Source: CBDFMG01 sp965221205 [NCBI: bacterium] (GTDB lineage: Bacteria > SM23-31). Taken from it: 64,000 nucleotides of DNA. Below, piece by piece: positions 20,389 to 30,187 of the stretch. The stretch spans positions 2,728,001-2,792,000 of the forward strand of contig OZ244870.1 of assembly GCA_965221205.1 (NCBI GenBank), given 5' to 3'. A program made the position numbers and the translations under genes. The notes below the pieces were generated by a model. That model was not told where the DNA came from. It searched no databases and saw only the letters and a program-made list of their open reading frames with translations. Each line of letters begins with the position of its first letter. The stretch's first letter is position 1.

Positions 20389-21444
20389 TTAATATATTTC
20401 AGCATCCGGATAGAAAGTACCCCATGCAAACCAGTATGCAGTGAACGATTTCGTCAGTTTAAGCACGGTTCCTTTTCTTGGTCCGGAAACTGCATAACCG
20501 AAAACGTCCCACAGCGTCCCTTCATTATCTTCCATTGCAGCGGGGAGTTGATTTTTTACCGGAGAAAATTCGAGAACGGTACCGTCCTCTAAGCTCCTTT
20601 CAAATGACATAGCGAAATTTTGCCCCCTGCTTCCTACGACAACGATGGGGACCGACGCTATTACATCATTGATGGTTTCCACAGAACGCGATAATTTTTT
20701 AATCCTGTAAACTTTTGACGTTTCCCGTACAATGACACCGTGCACTTTTTCTTTTCTGTGCAGCCGTTTGTCATCTGTATTGACAGGAAACATGATGATT
20801 TCATCTTCTCTGTAATCTTTACCGGAGAAAATGTAGGGGTACTCGTCATAGCTTGGGTAAATTCCGGTCTCGTCTGATAAGACTTTGGAATCCGGATACA
20901 TTGCTTTCCAGGTCTCCCAGGTTGTCTCTATAAGTGGAATCATTTCAGGTTTGTGTCCTTTCAGTTCTCCCTGCACACACTGCAGGCCCATTTGTGACCA
21001 GAAACTGTCGGTCGTTCTATCGTAAGCTATAAGATTGGAATTATAGAGCAGACCGGAAACACCGAATTCAGTTTTTTGTCCCTCAATCACCGGATTCCAG
21101 CCAACACCGGAACCGGTCAGCGGACAATATAATAGAGTGATGGGACCGCCTTTAATTTCATCATTGACTATTTCATGACGATCGAGAATTTTAAGTGGAT
21201 ATGCACGCGGCTCGCCGTTGACAACAACGCCGAAGATCAGGTCGTCATCTGATAGATAGTGTGCGTCGTCCGCCCGGATCAGCGTTGGACTATCCAGAGA
21301 AGGAATACCATCCTTCGGCACACCGCCCGATATGACATCCTGTTTGGGAATGAGCCAGTTTGTAGTATGACGTAATTCCTGAGAAAAGCATACTGATGAT
21401 AGCGTGAAAAGAATCGTGGAAATTATAACGTTTATTTTCAACAT
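20389..21444 (-). CDS. DUF3179 domain-containing secreted protein
   Basis: 351 residues from ATG 21444, chosen because GAGGTT lies just upstream and MLKINVIISTILFTLSSVCF is a signal peptide. DUF3179 features include DDLIFGVVVNGEPRAYPLKI, NDEIKGGPITLLYCPLTGSG and SGLLYNSNLIAYDRTTDSFW. The conserved cysteine in LLYCPLTG is present. The family is widespread in marine and soil bacteria and of unknown function, probably periplasmic or surface-exposed. It is monocistronic and reads in the same direction as the hydrolase array to its right. Confidence 0.88.
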   Translation of the reverse strand: MLKINVIISTILFTLSSVCFSQELRHTTNWLIPKQDVISGGVPKDGIPSLDSPTLIRADDAHYLSDDDLIFGVVVNGEPRAYPLKILDRHEIVNDEIKGGPITLLYCPLTGSGVGWNPVIEGQKTEFGVSGLLYNSNLIAYDRTTDSFWSQMGLQCVQGELKGHKPEMIPLIETTWETWKAMYPDSKVLSDETGIYPSYDEYPYIFSGKDYREDEIIMFPVNTDDKRLHRKEKVHGVIVRETSKVYRIKKLSRSVETINDVIASVPIVVVGSRGQNFAMSFERSLEDGTVLEFSPVKNQLPAAMEDNEGTLWDVFGYAVSGPRKGTVLKLTKSFTAYWFAWGTFYPDAEIY

Positions 21445-21484
21445 GTGGTTAACCTCATGAACAAATTGGTTTGATATCCCCTCT

Positions 21485-21560
21485 ATCAATTCATTGGGAA
21501 GAATATTTCCGCCTCCCGGGCTGTACGGTTTTGCGAATTTTTATGCTTATGTACCATACT
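21485..21560. repeat. Partial copy of intergenic repeat (3' side of M24 gene)
   Basis: GAATATTTCCGCCTCCCGGG followed by CTGTACGGTTTTGCGAA matches the core of the dispersed intergenic repeat best seen at 34100-34215. It lies on the 3' side of the M24-type gene that ends at 21639, as do the other copies relative to their genes. Confidence 0.5.
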
Positions 21561-21638
21561 GGGAGCAGAAGATGGATTCGGAAAATGTATAGACAAATTA
21601 TTACTGTCATATAAACGAGCTTCTGCAAAAGTCTCATA

Positions 21639-23048
21639 TTATTGAATGAGAATAAGTTCCTTCTGTGGTGGAGATAAATACTCGACACCATGTTCGGTGG
21701 CAAGCGCTTCCTCATGATTCCAGAAGAGTAAATAGTGGTCTTCGTTTTTGTTGGATGTCGGTGACGGCATATAGAAAAAATATTCTAAAACAAAGTGATG
21801 GATGGACGGAAGTGGCATATCCTTCGACCAATCCGGACCGAGAGAACCAATCCTGGGGCCAAGATAATTCTCGAACTCCCTCCCATCTCGCGCTCCTTTC
21901 ATCATACCATGGCTGTCGATAGAAAGATGTGTTTTTTCAGGATCAAATCCTGCAGAATATGCGGAGAAATTGTTCTTTGGGATAGCCATATGCAATTGGT
22001 TATCCCTGATAATAATCCCTTCATCCTCAAATTTCCGCGTATAATCTTGAATTATTTCACGAGGGGTACGACCAGCCTTGATAGTTTCCGCCAAGATCTT
22101 TTCGATTTTCAAATATTCTGCATAGAGTTTTTGGATTTCATGAGGCGGTTCAGTCTCTCCTTCACGAAGCACATAGGCGTGTAATCCCCGCTCTGGTGAT
22201 GCAAGGATATCGCCTCCCTGGATCACACTGTTTTCCCAACCTGCACTCCTTCCTCTTTGTGACAGTCCTGTGCTCATCCGGCGAAAGACAGTTACTCCTG
22301 ACCCGCGATTCTTAGTGACACCCGACACCACTGCAGCAAAAGCTTTCTTTATACGTTCAACGTCGTCCTTACATATTCTTTTGAGCAATTCGATTTCGCT
22401 CGGCACCTTTCGTATAGTGTAATCCATAATCAGATATTCAGACGAGACCAGCCTGCTGGCATAGGTATCACCGAGTTCTTCGGTCAAGAGGAGGTAGTCA
22501 GTATGCGATAAACCGTCTTGTTCTCCCTGGAATGTCACCCACGGTCCCAGATCATGCTTGAAATTTACCGCAATGCGCTTTGGGTCACGTGCTGCAACAA
22601 ATTCTTTGAGACCCTTAAATCGGTAGTCATATTCTGTCGATGAGCTTCCCACCGGTTCATGCACACGAACAGGGTCGTAGATTATGTCGTAGGCTCCAGA
22701 TTCTTCAACCAGCTTACTTTGCTCTCCTCTTTCACGCTGTGTAGCTCCCCAGCGACGTCCGAGAACCGCGCGTTCGATCTTGTCGCCGCCTCGGTCTGTG
22801 AAGACGAAAACACCGGAGGTACTGCCAAGTTCTTCTGCACCAAAGGCATCAGGAATTGCTGTTCTCATCACATGGATCCACATGTCGATATTGCGCGCTC
22901 TCATGATTTGCGGCAGAATGATGTCAAACTTATCCCGACGAATCTGATTATTCCATTCTTTGAAATCGTCCATTTCCTGAGCTTGTGCATCGGCAAAAGG
23001 TACTGTGAACAGCACAGTAATGAAAACGAGAATCTCTTGAAATTTCAT
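21639..23048 (-). CDS. M24-fold (creatinase/aminopeptidase P-like) secreted protein, metal ligands largely lost
   Basis: 469 residues behind GGGAGGAG; signal peptide MKFQEILVFITVLFTVPFAD. The N-terminal domain (RRDKFDIILPQIMRARNIDM, then WIHVMR and VFVFTDRGGDKIERAVLG) and the C-terminal ATEHGVEYLSPPQKELILIQ mark it as a paralogue of the genes at 38392, 44444, 51589 and 53469. In active M24 peptidases two aspartates follow the pattern GDxxxxDFG...D. Here the segment reads QGGDILASPERGLHAYVL, so the region is shortened and both aspartates are missing. The VLEYFF glutamate remains. It is probably not a standard metallopeptidase; a binding or altered role is inferred. Confidence 0.85.
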   Translation of the reverse strand: MKFQEILVFITVLFTVPFADAQAQEMDDFKEWNNQIRRDKFDIILPQIMRARNIDMWIHVMRTAIPDAFGAEELGSTSGVFVFTDRGGDKIERAVLGRRWGATQRERGEQSKLVEESGAYDIIYDPVRVHEPVGSSSTEYDYRFKGLKEFVAARDPKRIAVNFKHDLGPWVTFQGEQDGLSHTDYLLLTEELGDTYASRLVSSEYLIMDYTIRKVPSEIELLKRICKDDVERIKKAFAAVVSGVTKNRGSGVTVFRRMSTGLSQRGRSAGWENSVIQGGDILASPERGLHAYVLREGETEPPHEIQKLYAEYLKIEKILAETIKAGRTPREIIQDYTRKFEDEGIIIRDNQLHMAIPKNNFSAYSAGFDPEKTHLSIDSHGMMKGARDGREFENYLGPRIGSLGPDWSKDMPLPSIHHFVLEYFFYMPSPTSNKNEDHYLLFWNHEEALATEHGVEYLSPPQKELILIQ

Positions 23049-23240
23049 AATTTTCTCCTCCCGTGGTTAAACTGATAATCCTCAAACAAATTCCTTCAAA
23101 GAGGTTAATTGGAGTTGTGTCTGATATACTACATTTTTTTACCAAATGTATTAGTTAAAGGTAGGGGATTTTTTCCTTGACAAAGAAAAATACATTCATT
23201 ATATTGTTTGTGTAAATGGTAGTGAACTTAAGAGAATATA

Positions 23241-24024
23241 ATGAATATTGTCGAAATCTACAAACTTTTTCCCGACCAAGATGCTTGCATTAAATATCTT
23301 GAAAAAGTCCGTTGGGAAAACACTCCGAAATGCCCTTACTGTAATTCAACAAATTCCTCTAAAGTTCCAAAAGAGCGCCGTTATCACTGTAATAACTGCA
23401 ACATTTCTTACAGCGTAACAGTTAGAACAATTTTCCATAAAACTAAATTGGATTTACAAAAATGGTTTTTAGGTATTACGCTTATCCTTAATGCAAAAAA
23501 GGGGGTAAGTGTAAGACAGCTTGCTCGTGATCTCAACATAAACAAGAACACCGCTTGGTATATGGAAATGAGAATTCGCAAGGCAATGTTAGAAGAACGT
23601 GATTTGATTAACGGTTTTGTGGAAATTGACGAAACATTTATAGGTGGTAAACCGCGCAAAGGAACTTATGATAAATCACTTAAAAGGGGGCATGATACAA
23701 AGAAAGCCCCAGTTGTCGGTATGGCTGAACGTGGCAGTAATGTTAGGGCGCAAGTCCAACGAAAACTTGATGGTAAAAACCTGTCAAGGATAATTAGAGA
23801 AAATATAGATATGGTATGTTTGTGGTAATATCCACACCAATACCATTGAAAGTTTTTGGGCTTTGCTGAAACGTGGAATAATTGGACAATATCATAAAGT
23901 GAACATTTGTTACCTTAATCAATATATAAATGAATTTTGTTATCGCCACAATAATAGAAATAACGAAAAACTGTTTAATATAACAATTCAAAATACGTTA
24001 GGGGGTTTTCATGGATACAACTAA
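23241..24024 (+). pseudogene. IS1595-family (ISXO2-like) transposase, internally deleted
   Basis: The N-terminal 190 residues are well kept: a zinc-ribbon (CPYCNSTN and CNNCNISYSV), KTKLDLQKWFLGITLILNAK and the catalytic start GFVEIDETFIGGKPRKGT. After NIDMVCLW at 23828 the frame is lost. The C-terminal part resumes as GNIHTNTIESFWALLKRGII and reaches a stop at 24024. About 30 residues, including the segment with the second catalytic aspartate, are gone. The transposase is therefore inactive. It overlaps the start of the P63C gene by 14 bases. Confidence 0.88.
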
Positions 24025-24925
24025 AAAACATCAAAAAGAATTGGAAATAACTCACGATGGGGAATTAGAAATTGGCAATCTGAACATGCCTTGTTATGTT
24101 TTGAAGAATGGAAGAAGGGTTCTTTCAGGAAGAAGCGTTCAAAGCCTATTGAGGTTGACACCAGAAAATGCACCATACCAAACATCCGGGGGTCGTTTGA
24201 AGAGATTATTCAATTATAAAACATTTAAACCAATACTACATCATAACTTAGACCAGAGCCAGTTTGAAGTAATAAAGTGCAAAAAGGGGCAAACAACGAT
24301 ACATGGATATGATGCTCCTTCGCTTGTTGATTTATGTGATGCAATAATCGATGTGAGAAACTCTAATGCAAAATTGACAGAACGTCAACAAGTCATTGCA
24401 AAACAGGCAGAAATATTGATAAGATCCGTTGCAAAGGTGGGAATAATCTCACTTATCGATGAAGCTACTGGCTATCAAGACTTTAGAACAAAACGTGCGC
24501 TTGCAGAAATTCTTGAAAAATTCCTTGACAAAGAGTTTCATAAATGGACAAAAACTTTTCCCGACGAATTTTATAAAGAGATGTTCAGGTTAAAAGATTG
24601 GCAGTTCAATCCGAAAACCCCCAATAAAAGACCACAAATAATAGGTAAATACACAAACGATATAGTGTATGAAAGGTTGGCCCCTAAATTGTTGAATGAA
24701 TTGCAGAAAAGAAATCCAGTTTTGGAAAGTGGCCGCAGAAAGCAAAAACACTTTCAATGGTTTACCCCCGAACATGGTCACCCCAAATTAAAAGAAAGGC
24801 TTGAGGCTGTAATAGCCCTTATGAAAATATCGCACAACTGGAGACAATTCAAAGACAGGATGCAAAGGGTTTATCCAAAATACGGTGAGCAGATTCCGCT
24901 TGCGATACTTGCGATAGATGATTAA
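24011..24925 (+). CDS. P63C domain-containing protein
   Basis: 304 residues; start ATG 24011 follows AGGGGG at good spacing. The C-terminal half, with TFPDEFYKEMFRLKDWQFNP, ERLAPKLLNELQKRNPV and KQKHFQWFTPEHGHPKLKER, is the P63C domain, known from phage and mobile-element proteins and of unknown function. It overlaps the upstream IS1595 transposase relic, so it is likely a passenger of that element. It looks intact even though the transposase is broken. No catalytic residues can be assigned. Confidence 0.85.
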   Translation: MDTTKKHQKELEITHDGELEIGNLNMPCYVLKNGRRVLSGRSVQSLLRLTPENAPYQTSGGRLKRLFNYKTFKPILHHNLDQSQFEVIKCKKGQTTIHGYDAPSLVDLCDAIIDVRNSNAKLTERQQVIAKQAEILIRSVAKVGIISLIDEATGYQDFRTKRALAEILEKFLDKEFHKWTKTFPDEFYKEMFRLKDWQFNPKTPNKRPQIIGKYTNDIVYERLAPKLLNELQKRNPVLESGRRKQKHFQWFTPEHGHPKLKERLEAVIALMKISHNWRQFKDRMQRVYPKYGEQIPLAILAIDD

Positions 24926-25074
24926 TATTAAGAGATATCTTTTTAGTTGAAGCTGTCATGTCATTCCCCCGTAAAATATAGTGCCATTAACCCCCACCTT
25001 TACTATCGGTACATTTATCTTTAATATAACTACCTTTAGCTAATACATCCAGTTATTTTAAGCAGTGATAAACT

Positions 25075-25160
25075 TGTTTTATAGGTACTATAAATGGTAA
25101 GATATACATGTGGCTTTTACAAGCAAATTCTCTTCCCCGGGCAGTACGATTTACGAACCA
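25075..25160. repeat. Copy of intergenic repeat (3' side of M24 relic)
   Basis: GGCTTTTACAAGCAAATTCT followed by CTTCCCCGGGCAGTACGATT and TACGAACC matches the repeat at 34100-34215 and its kin. It abuts the stop of the M24 relic at 25161. Confidence 0.6.
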
Positions 25161-25495
25161 TCAGCGAATAAGACGAATCTCGCTGGGCGGTGGTGAAAAA
25201 TACTCGACACCACGTTCGGTGAGATACGCACCATCATGAAAATGTACGTTTAAAACGTTTTCTTCGGTAGGAGATGGCACATAAATAAACATTTCCATAA
25301 AACAACGTGGTGATAGAGTTGGAGTGTCATATTGTGCTGCCAATCCGGACCATAAGAACCGATTCCTGGGGCATACGATCCTTTTCCCTCGCCATGCACG
25401 TCGATCATAACCCGGGCTTTTTCAGAATCCAGATCTTTGTGATATCCTGCTGTATCAGTAACGATAAATCCTGCTTCATCACGTATCCGTTTGAG
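25161..25495 (-). pseudogene. C-terminal relic of an M24-fold paralogue fused to hsdM
   Basis: On the minus strand from about 25495 a frame reads LKRIRDEAGFIVTDTAGYHK, then VMIDVHGEGKGSYAPGIGSY and GPDW. After a frameshift near 25335 it continues AAQYDTPTLSPRCFMEMFIY and ends GVEYFSPPPSEIRLIR. This is the last about 110 residues of an M24-type gene related to the one at 21639. Its upstream part has been replaced by the hsdM sequence. Confidence 0.8.
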
Positions 25496-26985
25496 ATTCG
25501 TTCATAGTCACGCAGAGATGAATCGGGTTTCTGATTTCCATGCCTGTCGGTCACGGTTGTACCGTTTTCAAGCAATGGACGTTCTACGGTGACTTTCGTA
25601 TATCCAAAATCTTCGTTTTCATAGATTCTGCAGTATTTATTTTCCTTAAACTCGGTAAAAATCTTTGTAATGTCCTCGATATGCCCGTCCGCAATAAAAT
25701 TTCTTTTGTTCCCGAGACTTCTGCTCATTTTCTCAAAGAAATTTAATCCGTTAATGAGCTGAATCTTGCCTTTTCGATGTTCAGGCTTCCTGTTTGTCAC
25801 AATCCAAATATAAGTAGCAATACCGGTGTTATAAAAGAGTTCTGTCGGCATCCCGACAATTGCCTCGAGCCAGTCGTGTTCAATAATCCATGTGCGAATA
25901 TTACTTACACCACTACCGGCATCGCCTGTAAAAAGTGGTGAGGTGTTAAAGATAATCGCGATTCTGCTCCCCGTCGGCTCCATCTTTGAAATCATATGTT
26001 GAAGAAATAACAATGCACCATCACTTACATTCGGAAGGCCTGCATAAAATCTTCCATACGGCCGTTCAGCTTCATTTTTGATAAATTCCTGCTCTTTCTT
26101 CCAGCTCACACCAAACGGAGGATTGCTCAGCATGAAGTTGAATTTCTTACCTTGGAACTTATCCTCACTGAAACTTGAACCCTGCCTGATAGTATCCGGT
26201 TCCTCACCCATGATGAGTATATCTGACTTTGCGATTGCATAGGTCTGTTCGTTTAATTCCTGACCGTACATGATAATCTCAATATCGGGATTGATATTCT
26301 TCTGAATGTGTTCCTTCGCAATCGTCAGCATACCGCCTGAACCACATGCAGGGTCGAATATTGTTCGTATTTTCCCTTTCCCTGCAAGGTCTTCCTGGTG
26401 TTCAGCAAAGAGAAGATTGACCATCAACGCGATAATCTCACGCGGTGTAAAATGATGTCCTGCTTTCTCGCCGATAAACTCGTTGAATTTACGTAAGAGT
26501 TCTTCATAGATATACCCCATTTCATGATTAGAGACTGTATCCGGATGCAGGTCTATTTCAGTGAATTTATCGACCAGCATAAAGAGAACATTGTTCTTAA
26601 CGAGCTTCTCAACAACCTTGTCAATCTCGAAATTCTCGAGAATTTCCCGGACATTCCTGCTGTATCCGTTCATATAGTTATTGAAATTGAGTTCAATATT
26701 GCTTGCATCCTGTGATAATCTCTGTAAATCGAAATCAGAGGTATTGTAGAAGTTCAGCCCGTTCGCCGATTGCAGTACAACGTCGGTCGTGTCGGGTAAA
26801 ACATCTTTAAATTTCCTATATGTTTTAATTACCGCTTCTTTACTGCTTTCAAAGACACAATCCAAACGCCGTAAAACGACAAACGGGAGTACTACCTTCC
26901 GAAATTCATGATGCTGAAACGGCCCGAACAGAATATCATCGGCAACCTGCCAAATAAAGTTTGCCTTATCCTGAAAATTATTCAT
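25405..26985 (-). CDS. hsdM: Type I N6-adenine DNA methyltransferase HsdM, C-terminus replaced
   Basis: The open frame is 526 residues, of which 1-497 are HsdM. Features: N-terminal helical domain FIWQVADDILFGPFQHHEF, GHHFTPREII (176-185), motif I IFDPACGSGGMLTIA (209-223) and catalytic NPPF (288-291) in MLSNPPFGVSW. After SLRDYERI the frame runs 29 residues out of phase through M24-relic sequence. The normal HsdM C-terminus (LRDxE...P...) is thus lost. It would methylate adenine with an HsdS partner, but no hsdS or hsdR lies nearby in this AT-rich part. It has a GAGAATATG start context at 26985. Likely non-functional or an orphan. Confidence 0.88.
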   Translation of the reverse strand: MNNFQDKANFIWQVADDILFGPFQHHEFRKVVLPFVVLRRLDCVFESSKEAVIKTYRKFKDVLPDTTDVVLQSANGLNFYNTSDFDLQRLSQDASNIELNFNNYMNGYSRNVREILENFEIDKVVEKLVKNNVLFMLVDKFTEIDLHPDTVSNHEMGYIYEELLRKFNEFIGEKAGHHFTPREIIALMVNLLFAEHQEDLAGKGKIRTIFDPACGSGGMLTIAKEHIQKNINPDIEIIMYGQELNEQTYAIAKSDILIMGEEPDTIRQGSSFSEDKFQGKKFNFMLSNPPFGVSWKKEQEFIKNEAERPYGRFYAGLPNVSDGALLFLQHMISKMEPTGSRIAIIFNTSPLFTGDAGSGVSNIRTWIIEHDWLEAIVGMPTELFYNTGIATYIWIVTNRKPEHRKGKIQLINGLNFFEKMSRSLGNKRNFIADGHIEDITKIFTEFKENKYCRIYENEDFGYTKVTVERPLLENGTTVTDRHGNQKPDSSLRDYERISNGYVMKQDLSLLIQQDITKIWILKKPGL

Positions 26986-28369
26986 ATTCTCACGCTCTCT
27001 TACGTGAAGTTGTTGTGGATATTATGCTATAAATAACAGGGAAATAATTGTTTTGTATGTGGTCAGGATACGTTGGACATTTTAAACTGAAAATTTAGGA
27101 AATGTATAGAACTTTTCCAAGTGATATCTTGCGCTCCCTCCCGAAAGATAGCAATCCCAATAACCCTCCGCCAGCATATATAAACAACCGATTCACAATT
27201 TAATTACCAGTAAGGACACTATTCATGGATTAGATAAAAAGGATTGAAGAGTCGAAACACTGGGCAAATCCGAATTGGAGATCAATAGGTGTACGTCGTC
27301 TAGTGCTGCTGACCTGCCGCTCATGTTTGGATCATTATTTACGTTCGTTACTTCATCGATATTTTCATTGTTGTATTTTCCATTGGCCTTGTTACCAAAC
27401 GTTGTTGATAGTGAGAATAAAACATGATTTTATATAAGAAATTAATTAAAGAAGCTGTAAAGATGCTATGAAAATCACACAAAATTTACACATTTTTAGA
27501 ATCAATATTTTGAGTTTCGTAAAAAAATTGATTACAATTCAAAACAATTGAATACAATTAAGTTTAAGAAGTTTCTGTAAGTTATTACAGGTAAATGGTT
27601 TAAAAATTTTAATGGTTAGTTATATTGAACGTAGGTTTGATTTAAAAAACCAAGATAACACGGATCAGGGCCGTGTGTTCGTATGGGAATGTCACTATAT
27701 ATATTTTATTTGAAGGAGTTGCAGCGTAATGAAATTTAAATCATATGAAGTTATAAAAGAGTCAGCTATTCGTTTTTATTTCCTGACAAATTAAGGATGA
27801 GAAAATAAGATTATTTACCGTGAATTATGGAAACATCTCATCTCCCCAATGCGGACCAATGCGGAATCACAATCAAGTCTTTATACCAGTGACAATGTTT
27901 TTGGAGATACTCCGGATAAAGCTTTGAATACATTATTCTCTGCCTGGGAAGCGCAATTCCCATCCATATCCGAAGACAAAATCAATTGGGAGATAAATTC
28001 TAATTTTAGATACAGGTAAAAATTTTGAAAACCACCTTAAAATCGACGACAATGATAGTGAGAAAATTGAAATAGAATGTCTTAAATGCTTTCTATTTGT
28101 TTGATAGGTTTTTATAGAATCCGACTATCTTCCACCAGACGTAATGATGCGCTGCATTACAGGCCAGAAACTACATCCATCTATTTTTTCCAGTGAACTA
28201 ACCCGATTGCATATAAACTATCAACTAATCCTATTTTAATTTTTTTATTTGATAGTTACTCTATTTTTCATACATTTTTTCATGTTTTATTAAAAAATGG
28301 ATCTCAGAGCTTTTTTGTGGCTTATAAAGAAGAACTTCTGCACTAATAATAAGGAGTAGTACGTTCATA
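26986..28369. other. Long AT-rich stretch, no supportable gene
   Basis: No frame of convincing length or family is present on either strand. A short piece near 27825-28017 reads RELWKHLISPMRTNAESQSS and DKALNTLFSAWEAQFPSISE, which looks like former coding sequence, but I cannot assign it. Runs of A/T dominate. No terminator or RNA is evident. Confidence 0.5.
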
Positions 28370-28773
28370 CGTAATATTAATTCTTTTGCAGTGGGCACAG
28401 CCGCGTTAGTGTACTTTTTATTAGAAGGATTGTGGTACTCACTGGTTTTTAACAAACCATGGTCGGAGGGGCTGCATTATAATGAGGAAGAGCTCAAGGA
28501 ATGTGAGAAGGGTTTTTCGAAGTGTTGAGCAGTCTGGTTTTAAACGGTCTTATAAACAGTTTTGTCATGGTGATTCTCATTAATCAAATGTCGATAACCG
28601 GGTTTTTTCAGGGGGTTACTTTTTGATTTTTAGCTTGGCTGGGATGTGCTTTCACAATACATTTAAACAGCAAGTTTTTTGAAAAAAGACCTCTGAAGGT
28701 TTTTGCCGTTAATGTGAACTTTTATTTAGTTGCTTTTCTCTTAATAATTGATTATACCAATATATACAAGTGA
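28370..28773 (+). pseudogene. DUF1761-like small membrane protein, broken
   Basis: Reads NINSFAVGTAALVYFLLEGL, WYSLVFNKPWSEGL and EEELKECEKGF, typical of the DUF1761 N-terminus. A frameshift near 28520 then leads to LVLNGLINSFVMVILINQMS, an in-frame TGA after GVTF, and FLAWLGCAFTIHLNSKFFEK to the stop at 28771. Two lesions make it a pseudogene. It was a four-helix inner-membrane protein of unknown function. Confidence 0.65.
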
Positions 28774-28938
28774 AATCAAAAATCATCATACCTTCTTTTT
28801 TTAGATATACGTTTTCACATTAATACAGAATAACTCACATTAACCAAGACTAACTTGAAATAACTTAACTTTAATAAATCCCTGCAAGTTATTTCTTATC
28901 AGTAAGTTATGCTGTAATGTAGTATCAATAAACAACAT

Positions 28939-29022
28939 GCCGAAATGGTGAAACTGGTAGATGATCACAGTTCAGGGTCGTGTGGGAGCAATCCCGCAGG
29001 GATTCGAGTTCCCCTTTTGGCA
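28939..29022 (+). tRNA. tRNA-Leu (CAG anticodon), imperfect
   Basis: The sequence folds as a class II tRNA: acceptor GCCGAAA (28939-28945) with TTTTGGC (29015-29021), a D-arm AAACTGGTAGA, anticodon loop TTCAGGG with CAG at 28973-28975, a variable arm GTGGGAGCAATCCCG, and T-loop TTCGAGT. The anticodon stem has one A-C mismatch and the T-stem one, and no CCA is encoded, so it may be diverged or decaying. Its class II variable arm and D-loop GGTAGA favour leucine. Confidence 0.65.
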
Positions 29023-29079
29023 CAATTGTTTTTATGAAACTTAGGAATAACATCCTTCAAAACACAATGAGGAGGCTGC

Positions 29080-29481
29080 ATGAATACAAGTCGATTTATC
29101 ACAGCATTTGTCGTTGTTTGGATAGTTAGTTACATACTTTCTTTCATACTGAATGTAATTGTTATAAACTGGGAAGGTGTTCCGGGTATGAAAACCGTAA
29201 TGGGTATCGATTCGTGGATAATGGGTATTATTGGTCCACTTACCTTTGCGGTCATGTTCTGCTTTTTATTTGTAAAAGGTTATGAGGGTAAAGGTATTAG
29301 TGAAGGCGCTCGTTTTGGGGTTTATATCGGCTTACTGATGTACCTTCCACTGTTATTTACGCACTATGCATATTATGACTATCCAGCAAGTCTAATCTGG
29401 GGGTGTTCAATCGGTAATTTTGTCAGTACTGTTATTTTAGGTATAGTTGTCGCTCTAATATACAAGCCGAAAGCAACGTAA
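29080..29481 (+). CDS. Small four-helix membrane protein, unknown
   Basis: 133 residues after GAGGAGG. Four hydrophobic segments are visible: around FVVVWIVSYILSFILNVIVI, MGIIGPLTFAVMFCFLFV, FGVYIGLLMYLPLLFTHYAY and FVSTVILGIVVALIY. The central GKGISEGARFGVYIGLL is typical of a conserved hypothetical family found in environmental genomes, related in style to DUF1761-like small proteins. Function unknown; inner membrane. It follows the tRNA-Leu by 57 bp. Confidence 0.75.
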   Translation: MNTSRFITAFVVVWIVSYILSFILNVIVINWEGVPGMKTVMGIDSWIMGIIGPLTFAVMFCFLFVKGYEGKGISEGARFGVYIGLLMYLPLLFTHYAYYDYPASLIWGCSIGNFVSTVILGIVVALIYKPKAT

Positions 29482-29746
29482 ACATGTAAAGTTTCCCTTT
29501 AGTCTGTATCAGTATATTAGTGCTTAGATTCAATAAAATTATACACGCGGATGAGTTTCGACTTTATCTCCTGATAGTAATTTATCAATTTTTTAAATGG
29601 ATTGCGTGAATTCCTGATCAGCCTTTTAAAAAGAGGATTGTTTTACATTGGTTGCGTACTAAGTAGTTTTTGCACGTGAATTTAATTCCTAACAACTCCA
29701 TTTCAAGACAGCAAGGGCTCCGTGTATCAGGAATATCGCCATATTA

Positions 29747-30187
29747 CTACCATGGCAAAGGCCAAACACGGGGAAGTTTTTCTTCACGCATGGCAGCATG
29801 GTACGCTAAAGTCGCCACGACCACCGATGCCTGCATCATGCCTTCCGGAAAGAGGCGTTCATACACGTCCATATTGATGTGAGCGATATAGTCAAGCATA
29901 TCATATCCATCATGATTAAAATAAAAACCGATCAAACCGACTTCAGTGTATGCCTCATGCGTCGGTCCAGTAGTGGAAAGATGTGACATCACAATGCTAT
30001 GCAAAGGCTTTATCCATTCTGTAAGTATCGCCCGGAGTTCTTCGTTCCCCATGATAGAAACAGTCCTTATTGTGCCGGGGCCGATATCCTGATTAAAATA
30101 CGCAACAAGATTATCATAATCCTCTTTGTACTCCTTTGTTACCGGGTCGGCAAAGTGTTTTCGAACATGAGCCCGGCTGCCTGCTAA
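29747..30187 (-). pseudogene. M28 peptidase, 3' part of an interrupted gene
   Basis: In frame from the insertion point the minus strand reads LAGSRAHVRKHFADPVTKEY, DNLVAYFNQDIGPGTIRTVS, then EVGLIGFYFNHDGYDMLDYI and AHINMDVYERLFPEG, ending PRVWPLPW. This matches the C-terminal third of M28 peptidases, including the last zinc histidine (AHINMDV; compare IHTNMDV in the intact gene at 58945). It continues exactly from the 5' part that ends at 32842; see the insert at 30188. Confidence 0.88.

Larger units (their letters stand above)
23220..24925 (+). mobile_element. Decayed IS1595-type element with P63C passenger gene
   Basis: The transposase relic and the P63C gene are contiguous, same-strand and overlapping, the arrangement expected of an IS1595-family element with a passenger gene. 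I could not define terminal inverted repeats with confidence; GGTAGGGGA near 23160 and TTCCCCCGT near 24965 are only weakly complementary. Boundaries are approximate. Confidence 0.55.

Noticed and set aside
23160-24980. Terminal inverted repeats of the IS1595 element
   Set aside because: The best candidates (GGTAGGGGA and TTCCCCCGT) match too weakly to define ends.
29670-29882. Plus-strand frame at the end of the M28 relic
   Set aside because: Antisense to the M28 C-terminus, which is supported by homology to the intact M28 gene at 58945.
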